Assembly (NCBI GenBank): GCA_027886175.1
Contig: JAJNNQ010000009.1
Coordinates: 22,929,501-22,993,500, forward strand
Direction: 5' to 3'
Length of the DNA: 64,000 nucleotides
Source: Phylloscopus collybita
Lineage: Eukaryota > Chordata > Aves > Passeriformes > Phylloscopidae
The notes under the pieces are model-generated. The model ran no database searches, had not been told where the DNA came from, and was given only the letters and a program-made list of their open reading frames with translations. This document shows positions 39,125 to 53,086 of this stretch, in pieces. Position numbers and translations under genes: made by a program. Position 1 is the first letter of the stretch; every line of letters starts with the position of its first letter.

Positions 39125-39345
39125 CTGTCTCAAAACACTGCCAAGGCCACAAGCAGAACTTGCAGTAAGATAAGCCACGACAGCAGGAACTTCAGATAAG
39201 CACAGATAGGAGAAATCTTCAACAGGAAGGCACTAATTCCAGGTCTAGCAGATGTGAGGTCTGGTTAGCACATCCTGGTCAATGCATTGAGGCAAAAAAA
39301 TTCCCACTGTGGCAAACTATGGGAAAGAAAGCAGCAGTCTTTGCT
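39125..39345 (+). mobile_element. LTR-like dispersed repeat, copy 2 (partial)
   Basis: It shares with 15,480-15,620 the blocks AGATAAGCACAG, GGCACTAATTCCAG (GGCACTGACTCCAG in copy 1), CTGGTTAGCACATCCTGG, AATGCATTGAGGCAA and TTCCCACTGTGGCAA. It also holds GTAAGATAAGCCACGACAGC and GGAACTTCAGATAA, which in copy 1 lie downstream (15,652-15,690) instead of upstream. The 3' part with the AATAAA seen in copy 1 is missing here. Confidence 0.6.
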
Positions 39346-40477
39346 TAAAAAACTGCTATATGGAAGAAGCAAGAAATCTCCACTCCTCACAGCACAAACC
39401 AAGAAAAAAAATAATATTTAATAATAGCAACAACTAAATCTTCTCTAAGGGGCTGATAAACTGACTGATAACAGAAACTTATAGAATGAATCCTAGTGAG
39501 CTTAAATTACTAAATTTCACAGTGAATACTATCTATTAAAAAAATATCTAGTAATAATAATTTGGTCTCCTCCTCAGAAATTTTACAGTTACTACCGTTA
39601 TATTCTGGATGCTGAAAACATCAAAATAATAAAACTTGATTGGACTGAAAGGCAAAAATACTAAGGCTTTTATTATAACAGCTGAACTCAGTAGCATGAA
39701 AAGCACCAACATAACCTAAAGGCATATTCTGGAAAAAATTATTTCACTTTTATATAAAACAAAGCAATTAAAAAATTATTTTCAAATGATCTCACTTATA
39801 TACATTTATCTATTTCATTCCTGCCACTATATTGTGCTAGTAATCAGCAGTGGCAAGCATACACTTTCTGTTTCCATTTAGATGCAGAAGTATTTCCAGC
39901 CTATTTGATGAGATTGTGTGAAATATAACCTTTTCCTCACCTGACAACCATGTCATCCCAACAGAGAAGCTTTGTCACCCTCTGAAGAAAAAGAAATATG
40001 CTTGTCCATGTGCTTGTCCTTGATAGCACATGGACACAATAGGATTTATTAATGAAGAGTCAGAGAACATCAGTCACCTTCTAAACTACAGCAGTGAATG
40101 GGAAAATTAAGCTCAATAATTTGGAGTCACCAAAATGCTTAATTCCATTTCTCCCCACTATCCTACCAGTTGCCAGAGCTCACTTGCAGAAAGTAAGCAG
40201 TCAGGAAATAAGAACACGAATGGAAAACAAGTATTGAATCTCTTCCTGAAGAGTGGCTACAAGTGAGAGTAAAAGGTACTCTGCCTTCTTCAAAATCAGA
40301 TTATTAATGCAGTACCTAAAAGAGAGTTTGAATTTTCTGCACATAGCTTCAAATTCTAAATTTCCTGTTCTTTGAATCTTGTGCGCTCCAGTCATGGAAC
40401 AATCTCTCCAGAACAGAAGAACACGTTTCTTTAGCTATATTTGCAAATATACATTCATGGGAACAAAAACCCAGCTG

Positions 40478-40514
40478 AAAAAAAAACAAAAAACAAAAAA
40501 ACCCCAAAAACCCA
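40478..40514 (+). repeat. A-rich tract with CCCC interruptions
   Basis: A9, A6 and A7 runs are separated by single C, then ACCCCAAAAACCCACC. It resembles the A/C tracts at 2.8 kb and 31.5 kb. Confidence 0.8.
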
Positions 40515-41887
40515 CCTTTTCTACCTGATGTAACCTAATAGACCTAATAGTAAGTGTGACCTACAGACTGAGCTGTCAGGCTGACTCAAGCAACTTTGCC
40601 TAACATACAAGTGATGCTAAACACTGCAAGTTTGGGAAAGCCACCATTAGAGATCAATACCAAAGTCAGTGGTGACTGCACTGCAGTGTAGAAGCACAGT
40701 TTACTTTAGTCAAACCTACCAAGATCCTATTCCACTAGACATTTAATTACATGTAAAGCTGAGCCCAGTATCACACCAAAGTGTTCCCTGAACACTTGTG
40801 AACCTCACAGCTACAAAACATGTGGAGCAGCCAGGGCAAGCAACAGTATAACTGCAAAAGAAATAAATCCCATTCCTGGAAGAAGGCACTGAAGGTGTTA
40901 AGTTTACTAGAGCAATGAAGATAGATATAAATCTTGCAGCTTTATCTCAACATCTTCAGTTTGAGAGGCAGGAAAAAAAATTATCCTATGTTTCCTCCTG
41001 CTCTTCTTTCTGGTGTGGAAGAGAACTATTGACTTCAGAAAGCTGATAAATGAAGGAGTAGTTAGGTTGAAGTCTCTGAAATGACACTTTCTGAAGTAAA
41101 TTCTGACTTGTATTGCAGTCAGAAGCAAAAGAGCTGTCAGAGAGATTTAACTTTCAAGAAGCAGTGTTTGGTAGGATGGTGCATTAAGTTTTATGTTCTT
41201 ATCAAAACACACTAATTCAAAACTGATTTACACTTTAGGGATGAAAATTGATAGACAAAGAATGTTTAAATTATCATAAGTAAATAAAGACCATAAAAGA
41301 AGAATAATTCACTTTCATTAATGCTTTAGGCTGTCTTTCTCTTGAGAATTCATTCAGGAAGAATAGCTATTTGTCCACCCAGTACTACTGAAATTGGTTC
41401 TTATTATTCAAGTAAGGAAGCATCCTCTCAGATCAGGCAGTACAATCAACTGTCTTTTGAAAATAAAAATAAAAATCATTAGTTCCGGTTTGTATGAGCA
41501 GGTTTTGAAGAGCAAATTACAAATTGATTATTTTTTTCTAAACAATATTCTAAATAAGGAAATTATTATGTATAATTTATAGCCCAAATGATCAAGTACT
41601 TGGTAGACAGCTCTGAAACAGTGTCTCCAGGGTCTCTCTCAAATTAATTTTTCTGAGAAATCGAGGTACCCACTGTACCTCAACCCCAAATTCAAAACAG
41701 TCTTTCAGGTCACTAACACATTTTCACTCCTAAGTCAGAGTCTTCATGAATGCTTACTGCTGCCACCTCAGTACAGTCAATACGTATTCAAATTATATTA
41801 AAAATGTTGAATTCTAATCCAATATTCACATAATCAAGCAGTTGTCATTTTGCCAGCTTAAGAAATGCATTTTACTTCTTTCTATAA

Positions 41888-41911
41888 ATTATTATTATTA
41901 CTATTATTATC
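41888..41911 (+). repeat. (ATT)n microsatellite
   Basis: ATTATT units are interrupted once by ACT. Confidence 0.9.
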
Positions 41912-42270
41912 TTTAAAGAAGGTATAGAAAAAGTAATTAAGTGGCAAACTTCAGAATGTCTTGCCATTTTTTTGTTTATAGTTAAAGCCCTGATGGTTAC
42001 AGGTACTGTAATCATAGAGTTCAATTAATAACTGCCCTTACTATCTCTCACCAAATAATATTATGGCAAATTTTTAGCAACTTAATTCTAAGGAGGAAGA
42101 ACAGAGTGCATGATTTTGTTAGAACTGGTGGGTCTATGAATTCTGTCTGAAACAGATTTTTATTGCAAGTGGAATGAGAAATATTTCACATTGTCCTCTG
42201 TAGCATGAGAGGAAAAAACATTTTAAAGGGACAATATATACACACAAGGAAATAATTTCCTGAAGAGAAA

Positions 42271-42321
42271 GAACAAAAGAACAAACAAAAGAACAAAAAA
42301 AGAACAAAGAACAAACAAAAA
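42271..42321 (+). repeat. GAACAAA-type tandem repeat
   Basis: Imperfect units of GAACAAA(A) and ACAAACAAAA, about six in 50 bp. Confidence 0.85.
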
Positions 42322-43049
42322 TCTCAAACCATTAAAAGAAAACAGGGAATAAGTGAAACTTAGATAGGATTATCTTCATAATTCGTGAATGGATAATTCT
42401 GGAGTTCACTGCCTGTAAAGAGGGCAAACCCCCCCACCCCAAACTGTTGGTATCTGCAGACTTCCAGCAAAGCCAAAGCACTATAAATTTGTTAATATAG
42501 AAATACACAATTAGATGTTGATTTTCAATACACGATATAACTTTCCCAATTTTCTCACGTGAAGCCTCCCTGTAAGAGATCAAGAACCACTAATGACAGA
42601 CTGGCAAAGTTCCTACTGATGCACAGTTGGGCACACAGACAGAGCACTTGTCACCTGTGTTTTGAGACAAAACCAGACAGGAAACTGTGGCATGAGAGGA
42701 GCACATCTCCCAGATAAAAAGCTTTGCTGAAAGAGTGTGCATTCCTGTTAAACTAGGCTCAGTACATGTTGCAATTCCAAACTCAGCAATGTCTGGATCA
42801 GAGCTTGCTGAACACTTGGGCTGGTTTCATCTGCATCAGCCTGAAATCTATCATCTCTGGCCTGGTACAGAGACCACCTGCAATAGGGTGTGCAGACTAG
42901 AGGCTCTTTAATGCATCTTGCAGGGTCCTCAAGCTTCTACTCATCTCAAGTACCTGAGTCACCGCCACTGGCCTTTGAACAGCTTCTGAAAATCAGCACC
43001 TCTGCCTGTACAATTCTCAATACCAAAATACACAGTGGTAAAGTGACAC

Positions 43050-43334
43050 TGTTTAAGATTAACAACGACACGGACTCCCGAGGTCAGAAGGCTGAAATGA
43101 CTCCAAATCAATCTTTATTACCCGGGAATTTCTTCCCTTTATACTATTTTACAAAGAACCCACCCTAGGGGTGGAAGAAAGACAAAGTTCTTCAACTACA
43201 TTGGTCAAGTCGGAGGTACATCAAGAAAAGGTCCCTCCTAGGGAAAGGAATGCAAAACATAGGGTACAGTTAGGAAAACATGGCTCTTGTTGACAGAACA
43301 GTGCCTGGGAAAGAGTTTCAGAGAAACCAAAACA
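43050..43334 (-). mobile_element. Solo LTR-like element, family B, minus strand
   Basis: Reverse complement reads TGTTTTGGTTTCTCTGAAAC at 43,334, then CTTTCCCAGGCACTG, CAACAAGAGCCATGTTTTCC, CCCTAGGAGGGACC, TTTTCTTGATGTACC, GACCAATGTAGTTGA, TATAAAGGGAAG, AATAAAG, and the tail TCAGCCTTCTGACCTCGGGA, GTCCGTGTCGTTGTTAATC, TTAAACA. It is the same family as 28,629-28,907 in opposite orientation, about 285 bp. TG...CA termini are present. No target-site duplication is clear. Confidence 0.82.
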
Positions 43335-46300
43335 TCACAGCACAAACCATGACTACAGGAAAGATTTTTCTGTCAGAGCAGTTATGTGAGTACTTCTTCA
43401 TAGAAGATTAAGAACAAGTCCCAACTGAACAGCAGCAAAAGCTATAGATATAGACCAACATATTAACCCTGAAGTCTTCATATGCGTTACTTCACTAAAG
43501 TCTTAGTATTTTCCTTGTAATTTTATAAGAAGATTTATGAGGACCCCTGAAAAATAGAGTAATTTTCAGAAAAATTCTATCTTTATCTACTGGAACCAGA
43601 TGACAAATAAATTTTAAAATCCTAATTACAGGAGCAGAGATACTAGTCTAGATGCCAAATCAAACCCAAAAAAGCAATAGGGGCAGATGGCCTGAAATAC
43701 AAATTCTTTCATGCAATGAAAAATCTCTTAATCCTTAAAATGGAGAAACTCCCAGGGTTTCTAGATGCTTTTGGCCTAAAGAGTTATATTTTTAATGTGT
43801 TAACTACTTCTGATGTTTTTTCTTTATACAGTGTTCAGTGTAGGTTGCAATGCATTTTCAAATATTTGTCTGCTAAAGTGGGAGAATATTTAAAACATTT
43901 TCTCTGCAATATAACGTTTAATACTACTTCATTGTATTAGAAAAGCTTTGCCTCTGATAGCCATTGTTAAAACTGCATTTCCTTTTTGGTAAGATTTCCT
44001 ATATAACTTCTTTTTAACCTCTTCCATTTGGTGACATCATATTAAAATTGCAAAATATTTCATGAAGACAAGGCAAGATGCATTCTTCACTATTTGGGAT
44101 TTTCCCTGAGAAATGTACACAGTGGATGGAGGCAAAAGATAAAAGAGGATCACAATTTTCTGTGTCCAGCTTGGGACAAGCTTGGGAGAGGTAATTGATC
44201 CTTAATATAATGGAACAGAACTGTGAAATATTTTTTCTAAAAAAGCTATACATTGCTTGAAAATCACGGCCTAAAGATTTTCAGGCTTTTCAATCCATAC
44301 CTTATGGGTCTGGATTGCCAAAAATTTCCAAGGAAGTTTTAGATTAATTCAAGTTCTTATCAAATTCTTCAGACCCTGGTCGGAAGTTTATGACAGCAAA
44401 ATCCTCATAAACAAACCCCAATTTACAAGTCCTGTTATATTAACTAAATAAAGTGAATAGTGATTACAACTGCTTGCTTAGCTAGGAACTGCTCTATCAA
44501 GTCCTTGAATCTTTTGAAACAAATGGCTGTGGCTAAATATGAATCAAATAGGTACACGACCATTTCAGATAATGAGAGGGTTTAAATGCTTAAAAAACCC
44601 CAACTGATCCTATGACAACAGGTGTGTGTCTTTGCAGGACTGAATCCAGCATGTCTAGAAAACCTGATTCAACTCTCACCACCATCCATCAAATGGCAGG
44701 ATTAGGTGGAAAGGAACACCTAGCAGAGATGTTTTGTTCATTTGATATTATTTCCTTAAATATATATACACAAACAATTCCTTATAATAGCTACGACCAC
44801 CACAGCTCTTCAGAAAATAAGTTTCAATATTGGACTCAGAAATTGACTTCTTCGACCCTATTTTGTAAGGAACAATCCAGACAGGGTAACCTTGCTGTTG
44901 GCAGCATTAGAGATGAAGCTGATCTTAATTCCAGTTAAAGACTTGCTTGCTCTTTGATCACATGAAACAAGGTCAAACTTATTTTACCTGAAAGTGTACC
45001 CTGTAAAACTCAGAAAAGTGCTACAAAGAAGCAATAGAATCATTCATAATTTAGATGACAGCATGTTTTATACAAAGGACTGTCAAGGAATATGATAAGG
45101 CTATGAAGTAAATTGAAAAGAATTCAAGGAATCAATTGCAGGTGGTAGAGCTAAATGAGAAGGATTAAAATCATAGTTAAAAGAAAGGGCACTGGAAATG
45201 AAAGTGATTAGAGACAGATGTAAAATCACTTTCGTGATTGCCTAGCATACTTCTAGTATTTTACAAATAAAAAAAGAACTGCCTATTTGGAGGAAATAGT
45301 TATTAACAGCAGAATAAAAAAGAGAATGGAAAGAGAGAAACATCAAGAACGAAAACACTCAGTAAAGAAGATGTGGTGGCCTGCAAACATACTTCAGTTG
45401 CAAGTTGAAGTGCTTTTTGTGATTGAAGTTTTCTTACTAATGAAAACATTTAGAGCCTCTTACACAGCTCACATGGTCTTGTATAAATGTCAGCAAAATG
45501 ATGCTGTACAGAGATATCATGCAAATGAAAATGGAGTAGCTTAAATTCTGATTTTCCCACTAATTTCTTCAGGATTTTTTGTGCAGTACTGAGGAACATT
45601 TTCTCAGGTGTTTTATTTGACTTTTTAATGGTAAATAAATCAAATTCTTTTTCCTGTCTCCAATGCATGCACATACACACAGCAGTCACATAAAACATTA
45701 AAACAGCAGAAGAAATAATGTAATGTTGCCCAATTGTTTATCTAAATACAAACCTTTATGCTCTAATTACCAAGCTTCATAAGAGATGAAACTAAAGTAG
45801 GTAAAATGAGAAGACCCACTGAAATTAAGCCATGTGACATTCCAGGTTTCTATCAGTATCCATGTCCCTGAAATATTTTTATTGCCTGGCAGTATCTCAT
45901 TAAGATGAATGGGTCACTTCACAAGTCTTTGGGGACTTTCTGAAAGGGCATAGAGACATGAAAGCATTTACTTTCTGCATAATTTAATAGATATTTACTG
46001 ACATGGCAATTAGGTGCTTTATGTTTAAAAAAATAACACAAAGAGCCAACCAAGTTTTTCGAGATTTTTCACTTTTCCTGCACAAACTTTCACACTTGAA
46101 ACACACACACATTTTTTTGTTTTGCTCTGTTTCTTCTAATTAACTAGCTTAATGTTTCAAACTCTTGGCAGTTAAAAACTTCTATTATTATTGGTACCTC
46201 TCAAATATAGCTTCATGATAGGTAAGTGCTAACACACCTTCAGTGTGCACAGGTTTCTTTGAAAGCCTTAATGCAGCCCTCTTCCTATTTAGTACAGGTG

Positions 46301-46964
46301 TACTTAATGTACCTTCTCCAGCTTCTCTGAAAGCTGTTAGTTTATCTTCAGAGTTCACAAAGACTGAAATAAAAGTAACCCTTAAAGCAGCACAATAAGC
46401 CTGTTGTTACACTAGCTTAACAGGAATTTCAGCCTCCTGATCAAAGAAATGGGAGTAGGTAGAAAGACATGGTGGCAACAGAAGATCTGATATACCTATA
46501 ATTAGGCCAATGTAATTTCCCAGGGAGCTGAGTAAAGGCATAGACAAATCACGTCAATCTCCTGTTCAAAATTTGCTGAGATGGTAAACTTCATCCACCA
46601 CATGGTGGGGATCTAGCCAAGCTCCTTTCCCCTTGAACCAAACTGCCCCTCGATAAAGGTGAGCTGCCCAAGATAAGCGAAGCCTTCCTGATCCATAAAA
46701 AAACAAACCAAAAAACCATTCCACAAAACAGAGTCACTACTGCATGTCCTCCTCATTCTCTATAGATTCTTTCTCTGCATTCCTTCAAGGAGTTACAGAA
46801 GTCAGTCACGGTGCTATGCCTTCACTGCTAGTTAGTGGAGGGAAAAGATTTTAGCAATACCTGCCACCTTGTCTTACACCTGTAAAGGAGAAAAGATTGA
46901 TTAACCCCACAGCTAGTTGATGGGTAGTTATCCATGTGATGGAACAAAACTCTTCCTGATAGAG
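43335..46964. other. Unassigned AT-rich non-coding stretch
   Basis: No gene or repeat family recognised. ORFs such as 44,612-44,938 (108 codons, plus) lack any known domain or splice context. The GC-richer part near 46,500-46,680 may be a decayed repeat. Confidence 0.4.
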
Positions 46965-47205
46965 ACAGATAATGTAATAACATGATGTAATCTTGTAGCA
47001 AGATGTTGGGAGATTCAGGATGGACACTGGGAGAAACTTTCACGCTGCAGATGCTGCTCAGGGAAGCTGTGAAACCCTTTCCTTGGCAATTTTCAAGACT
47101 CAGCAGAACAAAGCTGGCTGACCTCCTGTGAGGTCGGGGACTGTCCTGCTTCAGGCAGCAGGTTGAATTCGATGACCTTGGGAGGTTTCCTGCCAACCAA
47201 TACTT
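46965..47205 (+). mobile_element. CR1 LINE 3' fragment, plus strand
   Basis: Ordered CR1-like text: GGACACTGGGAGAAACTTTC, GCTCAGGGAAGCTGTGAAAC, CCTTTCCTTGGCAATTTTCA, AGACTCAGCAGAACAAAGCT, GCTGACCTCCTGTGAGGTCG, CAGCAGGTTGAATTCGATGA, CCTTGGGAGGTTTCCTGCCA, ACC. The end (GATGACCTTGG..GG..CCTGCCAACC) is the CR1 terminus without the ATTCTATG units. It is a different CR1 subfamily from the 16.3-kb copy. The 131-codon minus-strand ORF here is antisense to it. Confidence 0.8.
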
Positions 47206-50200
47206 AAAACATTCAGTGAGCACTGTACACTTACAAAGGCCAAGCTGGATGCCTTAAGGCAACAAAAGGAGCTGAATCTGTAGAAGTGTCAGATGGTGCG
47301 GAGGTATTTGAACCTGCTCCTTATCTGTTGGACTTTTGGGATTATGAATTTATCTCTAACTAGGTCCTTTAAGCACATCCTGGTATTCTTCAAAGAGTCA
47401 AAACGGTCTATTAGCTTTGTTAGCATAATAAAGCTTTAGCTTTAAGGAATCTGTAGCTTCCTTAGTGACTTCGAGAACATGAGATCTATATTCTTTTCTC
47501 ACATCTTTAATATCATTGCCAATGCCAGAGTGTGTTTAAGTGCAAAAAAGTACCAGAGAAGCTTCATTATCCTGAATTGGAACTTCTCATATCCATATTT
47601 TAATAACTATTTGATATAACACAACAGCCAAAGCCTCAGCTGATAACACCACCATTTGATGGCATATTTATCACAATTTTAAATTTGCATAAAGGCAATT
47701 ATTTAAACAGCTATATAAATAAAAAGTTCTTTGAAAAGGTTAGCTGAAATTTATCTGCATTACTGGACATAAAAGCTTTTCAGCATTTTCGGTCTTGCTC
47801 TGGAGGATCAGGTCTTCAATACCATAAGATTTCGTGACATACAATGCAAACAAAAATAAGGAAAATGCAGAAAACATATTCTATATTTTACTATTATTTT
47901 AGCAAGTATTTAAAAGATTCAGATTTTTCTTGAACCATTTTTAGTTAAGTGGTAGTAATTTTTAAATAATCTGAAGAAGCTAATATGTTGTGAAGTTAAA
48001 TGCGTCATAAAATTCTATTTCATAAAAAACAATAATCCACAAGATCACTTCTCTTATGCTAGTATTTTTTTTCACTAATTTATATTTTGCTTTGGATATC
48101 TACAGTTACTTTTTTCTTATAAAAAAAAAATGAAGTTCAAAAATACTTTTAGTTTATTCTTTCGAGTAAATAATTTTTAAACTGAGCATTAGTGAAAGGC
48201 TGTTTATGCATACAATTTTCCAACTAAATTTATCAAAAATATCACTTGCTGTTATGAAAAAATGTTGTTCCCAAGGCCTATATTCCAACAATTTTTTAAA
48301 TAAAAATTCACCTTACATAGACATAAATTAAAAAAAAAAAGAAATACTTTTAAATTGTTTTACATAGAACTGTTTTAACAAATGGGATTTTTTCTCAGTA
48401 TCAATGAAAAATCATCATTTTTCTGAGTATCATTAAAATACAGATTTCATGAAGTTTGCTCATCAGATGTGTTAATTTTTTAATCACCACTTCTAATGTG
48501 TCAGTTTTTCTGTTAAAGAACTGAAATAAAAAATAAAAATATGCACATTAAGCCAGTTGGGTTTAAAACACCTTTGCCTATTAACTGGAGAAATTAGCAT
48601 ATCTCAAGCAACTGAGTAAACATTCTATTTTAATGACAGAAAGCCATATATCTATGAGAATTAATTCTGTAATTTAAAAAAAGTGACAATAACATTGTAG
48701 AGCCAAAGGACACTGTTTACTAAAAGAGTGGTTTTGGTAACTCACAGATAAAGGAAGCAAAGCTGGCATTAACTTTTCTTCCTGTCTTTCAAAAATTCTA
48801 GTGAAAAGAACAGCTCATATGGAGACATTTAACTTTTCCTATGTTGATGTCAGCTTTGCAGTTATACTTGGCATAACAGCTTTGATTAAACATTTTATAT
48901 AATTGTAAGCTTCCTGAGGGGACTCAGAATGGAACTATCAGGTGCTTGGGTGACATTCCAGATGGCAAGAGATTTGCTCAGCTTCACACTCCTCTTCCCA
49001 CTGATGATACTAAACCACAGTGGAATTCATTTGCAAGTAATTCCAGGAACCATCAGGCTGAATTTCAAAGAATTAAAAAAAAAAAAAAAAATCAGCAACT
49101 CTGCTCTTAAAACAAAGCAGATGATTTGCAGTATCTGTTTTATAAACAATTCCAAGGCTTTCCCTTGAGTAATTTTTAAACTTGTGTCTGCAAGGGTTGG
49201 GTTCCAAAAGCTAAAGCTTCACTGTTACATGTGAACTGAAACGGCTTTCCAGAGTTAATCCTTTCCCACTCCAGGTTTGATGTGTAGCTAAATGAATACT
49301 TGAGTCAACAACCTCTAGAAGCAGACAGGTTTGGTAAGGCCATGCTGAGAATTCAGGCTATAATTATATCCATTTGGGCTATCATCACAAATGGCCACTA
49401 TCTAGACAAACTTCATCTACCACAGCAAGTTAGCTTCTGCAAGCAGTTAGGAGGGATCCAACCTCACCTGCAGAAATAGCAATACCAAGGTAAACCTTCA
49501 GGATGCTCAGGAACAAACCTGAGGACACTGCTGCTCTATATTCTAGAAAGCATCAGATGTGGAAGGCTTGGAGGACAGTCACAACGACCATTCTCAGAGA
49601 TCCCTAATACGCCTGGATGATCTGCTGTTCACCATTTCCGTTCCCAGTGAGCTGTCAATTGTCAATTGCTTGTTTCTCACCTGCAAATAGAATGTTTTAA
49701 AGTGTGCTTATACATGCATAATGATAGACCTGGACTAGCTCCAGGAGTTTTTCTATCCCATTAAAGTGGACATCTAGAATGGGACTTCAACACAGTGGAA
49801 GTATTTCCCCCAAAGCTTCATCCCAAAAATTCTCTCTGGCTACTGATTACTCCTAAGGTCACTATTCTGAGTTCAGACCCAAGACCAGAGCAAGACTGCT
49901 TCTTGTCATGCACAAAACTGAACTAGGCTGAACTAAATGCTTCATTTTAGCATCCTAGAAGATTTTATCTGCTGGATTTTATGCTCAACACCCAGCAGCA
50001 GACTGGCTTTCCACTTCCCATTCTCAATAACACATAGCTGTGACAGCTTGAGGATGCCTGAAGAAGAGCAAGCAGCCATGGGGAAATGAGTACTGTTTTT
50101 GTATTTCATCAAAAGACAGCAACAATAATGATGTGACTGTCCTGCTAGAATACATTGAAAGAGTGGTTATAGATACAAAGTCAAATATACTTTTGAAAAG

Positions 50201-53086
50201 ATACTTTTTGTCTAACCTGGAACCAAAGTTTTGTTGTGTGTATGGAACAAAATTGTAACGCAGAATGAAAACTGAACAAATGCTAGCAACTACAAGGAGT
50301 TACTGGCTAAAAATAAAGGCTCATCAGAGAGTATGTGCAGATTCACTCAAAGTTAGTGCAACAGCAGAAGAGGCAACTGCAGTGAAATTAATGCCTGATT
50401 TTTTGATCCCAATTCTTTTTATTCACTCTGTACCATCCACTTTTTTACTGCTAACAAGGAAAGGTAGAAGAGCAAATACACAAAATTGTATAACTTGATT
50501 CTTATCAAAAGCTACAATGGAAATTAAATACTTTGGAAGGGCCTTCCCTGTTATCATAGTTTTCAAACAGTAGTAAATCATAGTTTTCAAATGAAGATTC
50601 ATCAAAATACTGTCAGAAGTCATCATCCTCTAAAAAACAATCAAGGAATTTAACTGTGGGTAGTAATTTGAAAAATTAACACCAGTAATCTAATATTGGA
50701 CTGTCTTAGGAATGTAAGGTGTGATTAAGCCACTCTTGGATGTCAGATTATTTCAGGGCACAGTTATTTCCACTTCATTCTGAATAAGCAGCATATAGAA
50801 ACATTGCACTGGAGGATCTTAACATAGGAACAATATGAACATGGACAACTTAAGTTTGTGGAATGACCTCTGCTTTCTTATCAATATAGTTTGCAGATAT
50901 TACTTTTGACTGAAGGCATGTAAAAGTTAAAGCAGTGTTTCTTCCATAAGAGATTCTTTGAATCAAAGAATTAAAAGTAATGTGAAACAGAAAAAAGGCC
51001 AGATATATCTGACCTTGAAAGATAAGAATGAGCTGCAACTCTTTAAAGTTTCTGAAATCTCAAAAATAAATTTAAAAGGAAGGTCAATAAAGGATTTAGT
51101 CGATTTGCTTATGAATAACACTTTAATGAAAAGTATATCTTCTATCAGATGAGTAAAATGTCATGCCTGAATTATAAAGCAGGTCTAGTAACATAAATGA
51201 GAATTAAAAAGAAGATTCTTCCATCTCATATATTTAGGAAAACTATTAAAAGATTTAAACACTAATATATAGGTTTAAACATTTTTTTTGTGAAAATAAT
51301 GCTTAGGAAATAATATTGTAACAATAGGAAAAGTAATATAAAGTTAATATAAAAATTAATATATAGCCAAAATGTAACTTCAATTACATTTTAAGTTTGA
51401 ACTTTGTTTTGAAATTACCATGACAGACATTTAGAAGTATTTGTTTATAGCATTGGTATTTTTGGTGCAGTTATATTTAAACCTTAGTTCTGCAATTTTG
51501 ATCCATCAGTTTGTTGGAGGGGCTTTTTTAAATATTAAAATACCAGTCCTGAGTTTGAATAGAGTGAAATCTTCAGGACATAAGCATCAATTACAAACCA
51601 CTGTTCTTACTGTCCTATTGATTTAAAAATAAAAATGGAAAAAACATTCAAGTCATAGCATAGTCTTATGGGAAAGGAAGCAACCCAACAGCAGAGCTAC
51701 AAAAATTACTATTTTATGACACTTCAGAGACCTGAACTTGTAGAAAATTCAGAATCCATTCAAGGAACAACTACCTGAATTTAAATAACAAAGGATTATA
51801 TCTTCTCTAGCTCTTACAGAAATCTTTGTTTAAGAGAAGAGCCAAAAATGGATGGTACAACATTAGTAAAGAAGGAAATCTTCACAAACACTATCACACA
51901 TCACCTCTGCAAGGGATGATTTTGCTTACAGTTCACTTGATTTATATCTACTCATTGCCTTTTCTGTTCTCTACTTAAAAATTTCTTTACAAGACAAGTA
52001 CTTTCAAAAGAATCCCTGAAATAATTATTTTTTTGTAAATAAATCTGCCAATAAATATCTCATACCTTTTAGAAATTTATGTGTAATTATGTAACATCGC
52101 AAATTTTGGAAAGTTAGATTTCAATGTCATAATGTCTGAGATTACTTGGATGTTCATGGACTTTCAGTCTGTCAATGATATAATAGAAAAAAAGTAGCTA
52201 TTATTACACTGTTTATGCAAAATATTATTCTCAATTTTTAATAGGTTAGAAGTACTCATAGAGTAGAGACAAAAAAAAACAAACAACAACTTTAAGCTAG
52301 AGTAATTCTTCACATAAAGCTATTTTTGGAACCTGTGAATTATATAGCTATTCATAGTCACGTTTTGTCCCTGCCAATACTTGTCACACCTAGGAATGCT
52401 CACCTCAGAGCAATTTTTATGAATTTATGTTTTATCTGCCTTTTAAAATGCTGTAAAGTAACAAAGGCTCCCTGTTCTTCATGAATATATTAACAGATAG
52501 GTATTTGGAGGGGTTTGGGAGCATGTGAAATGCCAGGAAGTTAGGATGACAGGATAAAATTATTTGCAGCTAGAGTGATGCTACCATATTGATCTCTACT
52601 TAAGAAACAGCTTTGCCATGCTGTTTATAGTACTTATTTAAATAATAAATACCTGAAAATCTAATAATTTTTAAAACCGTAGCCACCTATTGGATGTATT
52701 CTATATTTTTAATCCAGGAAAGTCTCCTCTGTTCAGTTTTACAACATTCTCTTACTTCTGAAGCAGAAAGTATGACTATTATCTATGGAGAGATTTCTTG
52801 ATGGAAAGTCCCATTGAGAAATTATTTATCACATGAATAATTTTATACATAGGTAAAAAAGATTCCTCATTTTCTAAGAACTGTGATAAACCTGAGGCCA
52901 AGACTGCCTGACTGACATGCTAGTTATTACAACTAATCAGAAAATTTATGAGGAAAGATGCATTGATGATGACACCATTTTAATGCTTCTAGATTTTTCT
53001 TTTCCCTTAGTGCAGACTTGTATTGCCTGTTGCTATTAGACATTTCAGGTGACACAGGTGAATATTTAAAATAAAAATGTGGCAGC
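47206..53086. other. Unassigned AT-rich non-coding stretch
   Basis: No gene or repeat family recognised. It contains an A-run (49,075-49,091) and a small imperfect duplication of ATCATAGTTTTCAAA near 50,555-50,590. The part 47,640-47,770 is AT-rich, with GCATATTTATCACAATTTTA and similar text that looks like a conserved non-coding element, but this cannot be tested here. Confidence 0.4.

Larger units (their letters stand above)
39346..43049. other. Unassigned AT-rich non-coding stretch
   Basis: No gene or recognisable repeat family apart from the simple repeats listed separately. The part 42,600-43,000 is less AT-rich and could be an old element; not identified. Confidence 0.4.

Noticed and set aside
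28629..43334. A single provirus bounded by the two family B LTRs
   Set aside because: The LTRs are in opposite orientation, and the sequence between them holds CR1 fragments and AT-rich DNA with no viral genes.
46828..47223. 131-codon minus-strand ORF
   Set aside because: Most of it is antisense to the CR1 fragment at 46,965-47,205.
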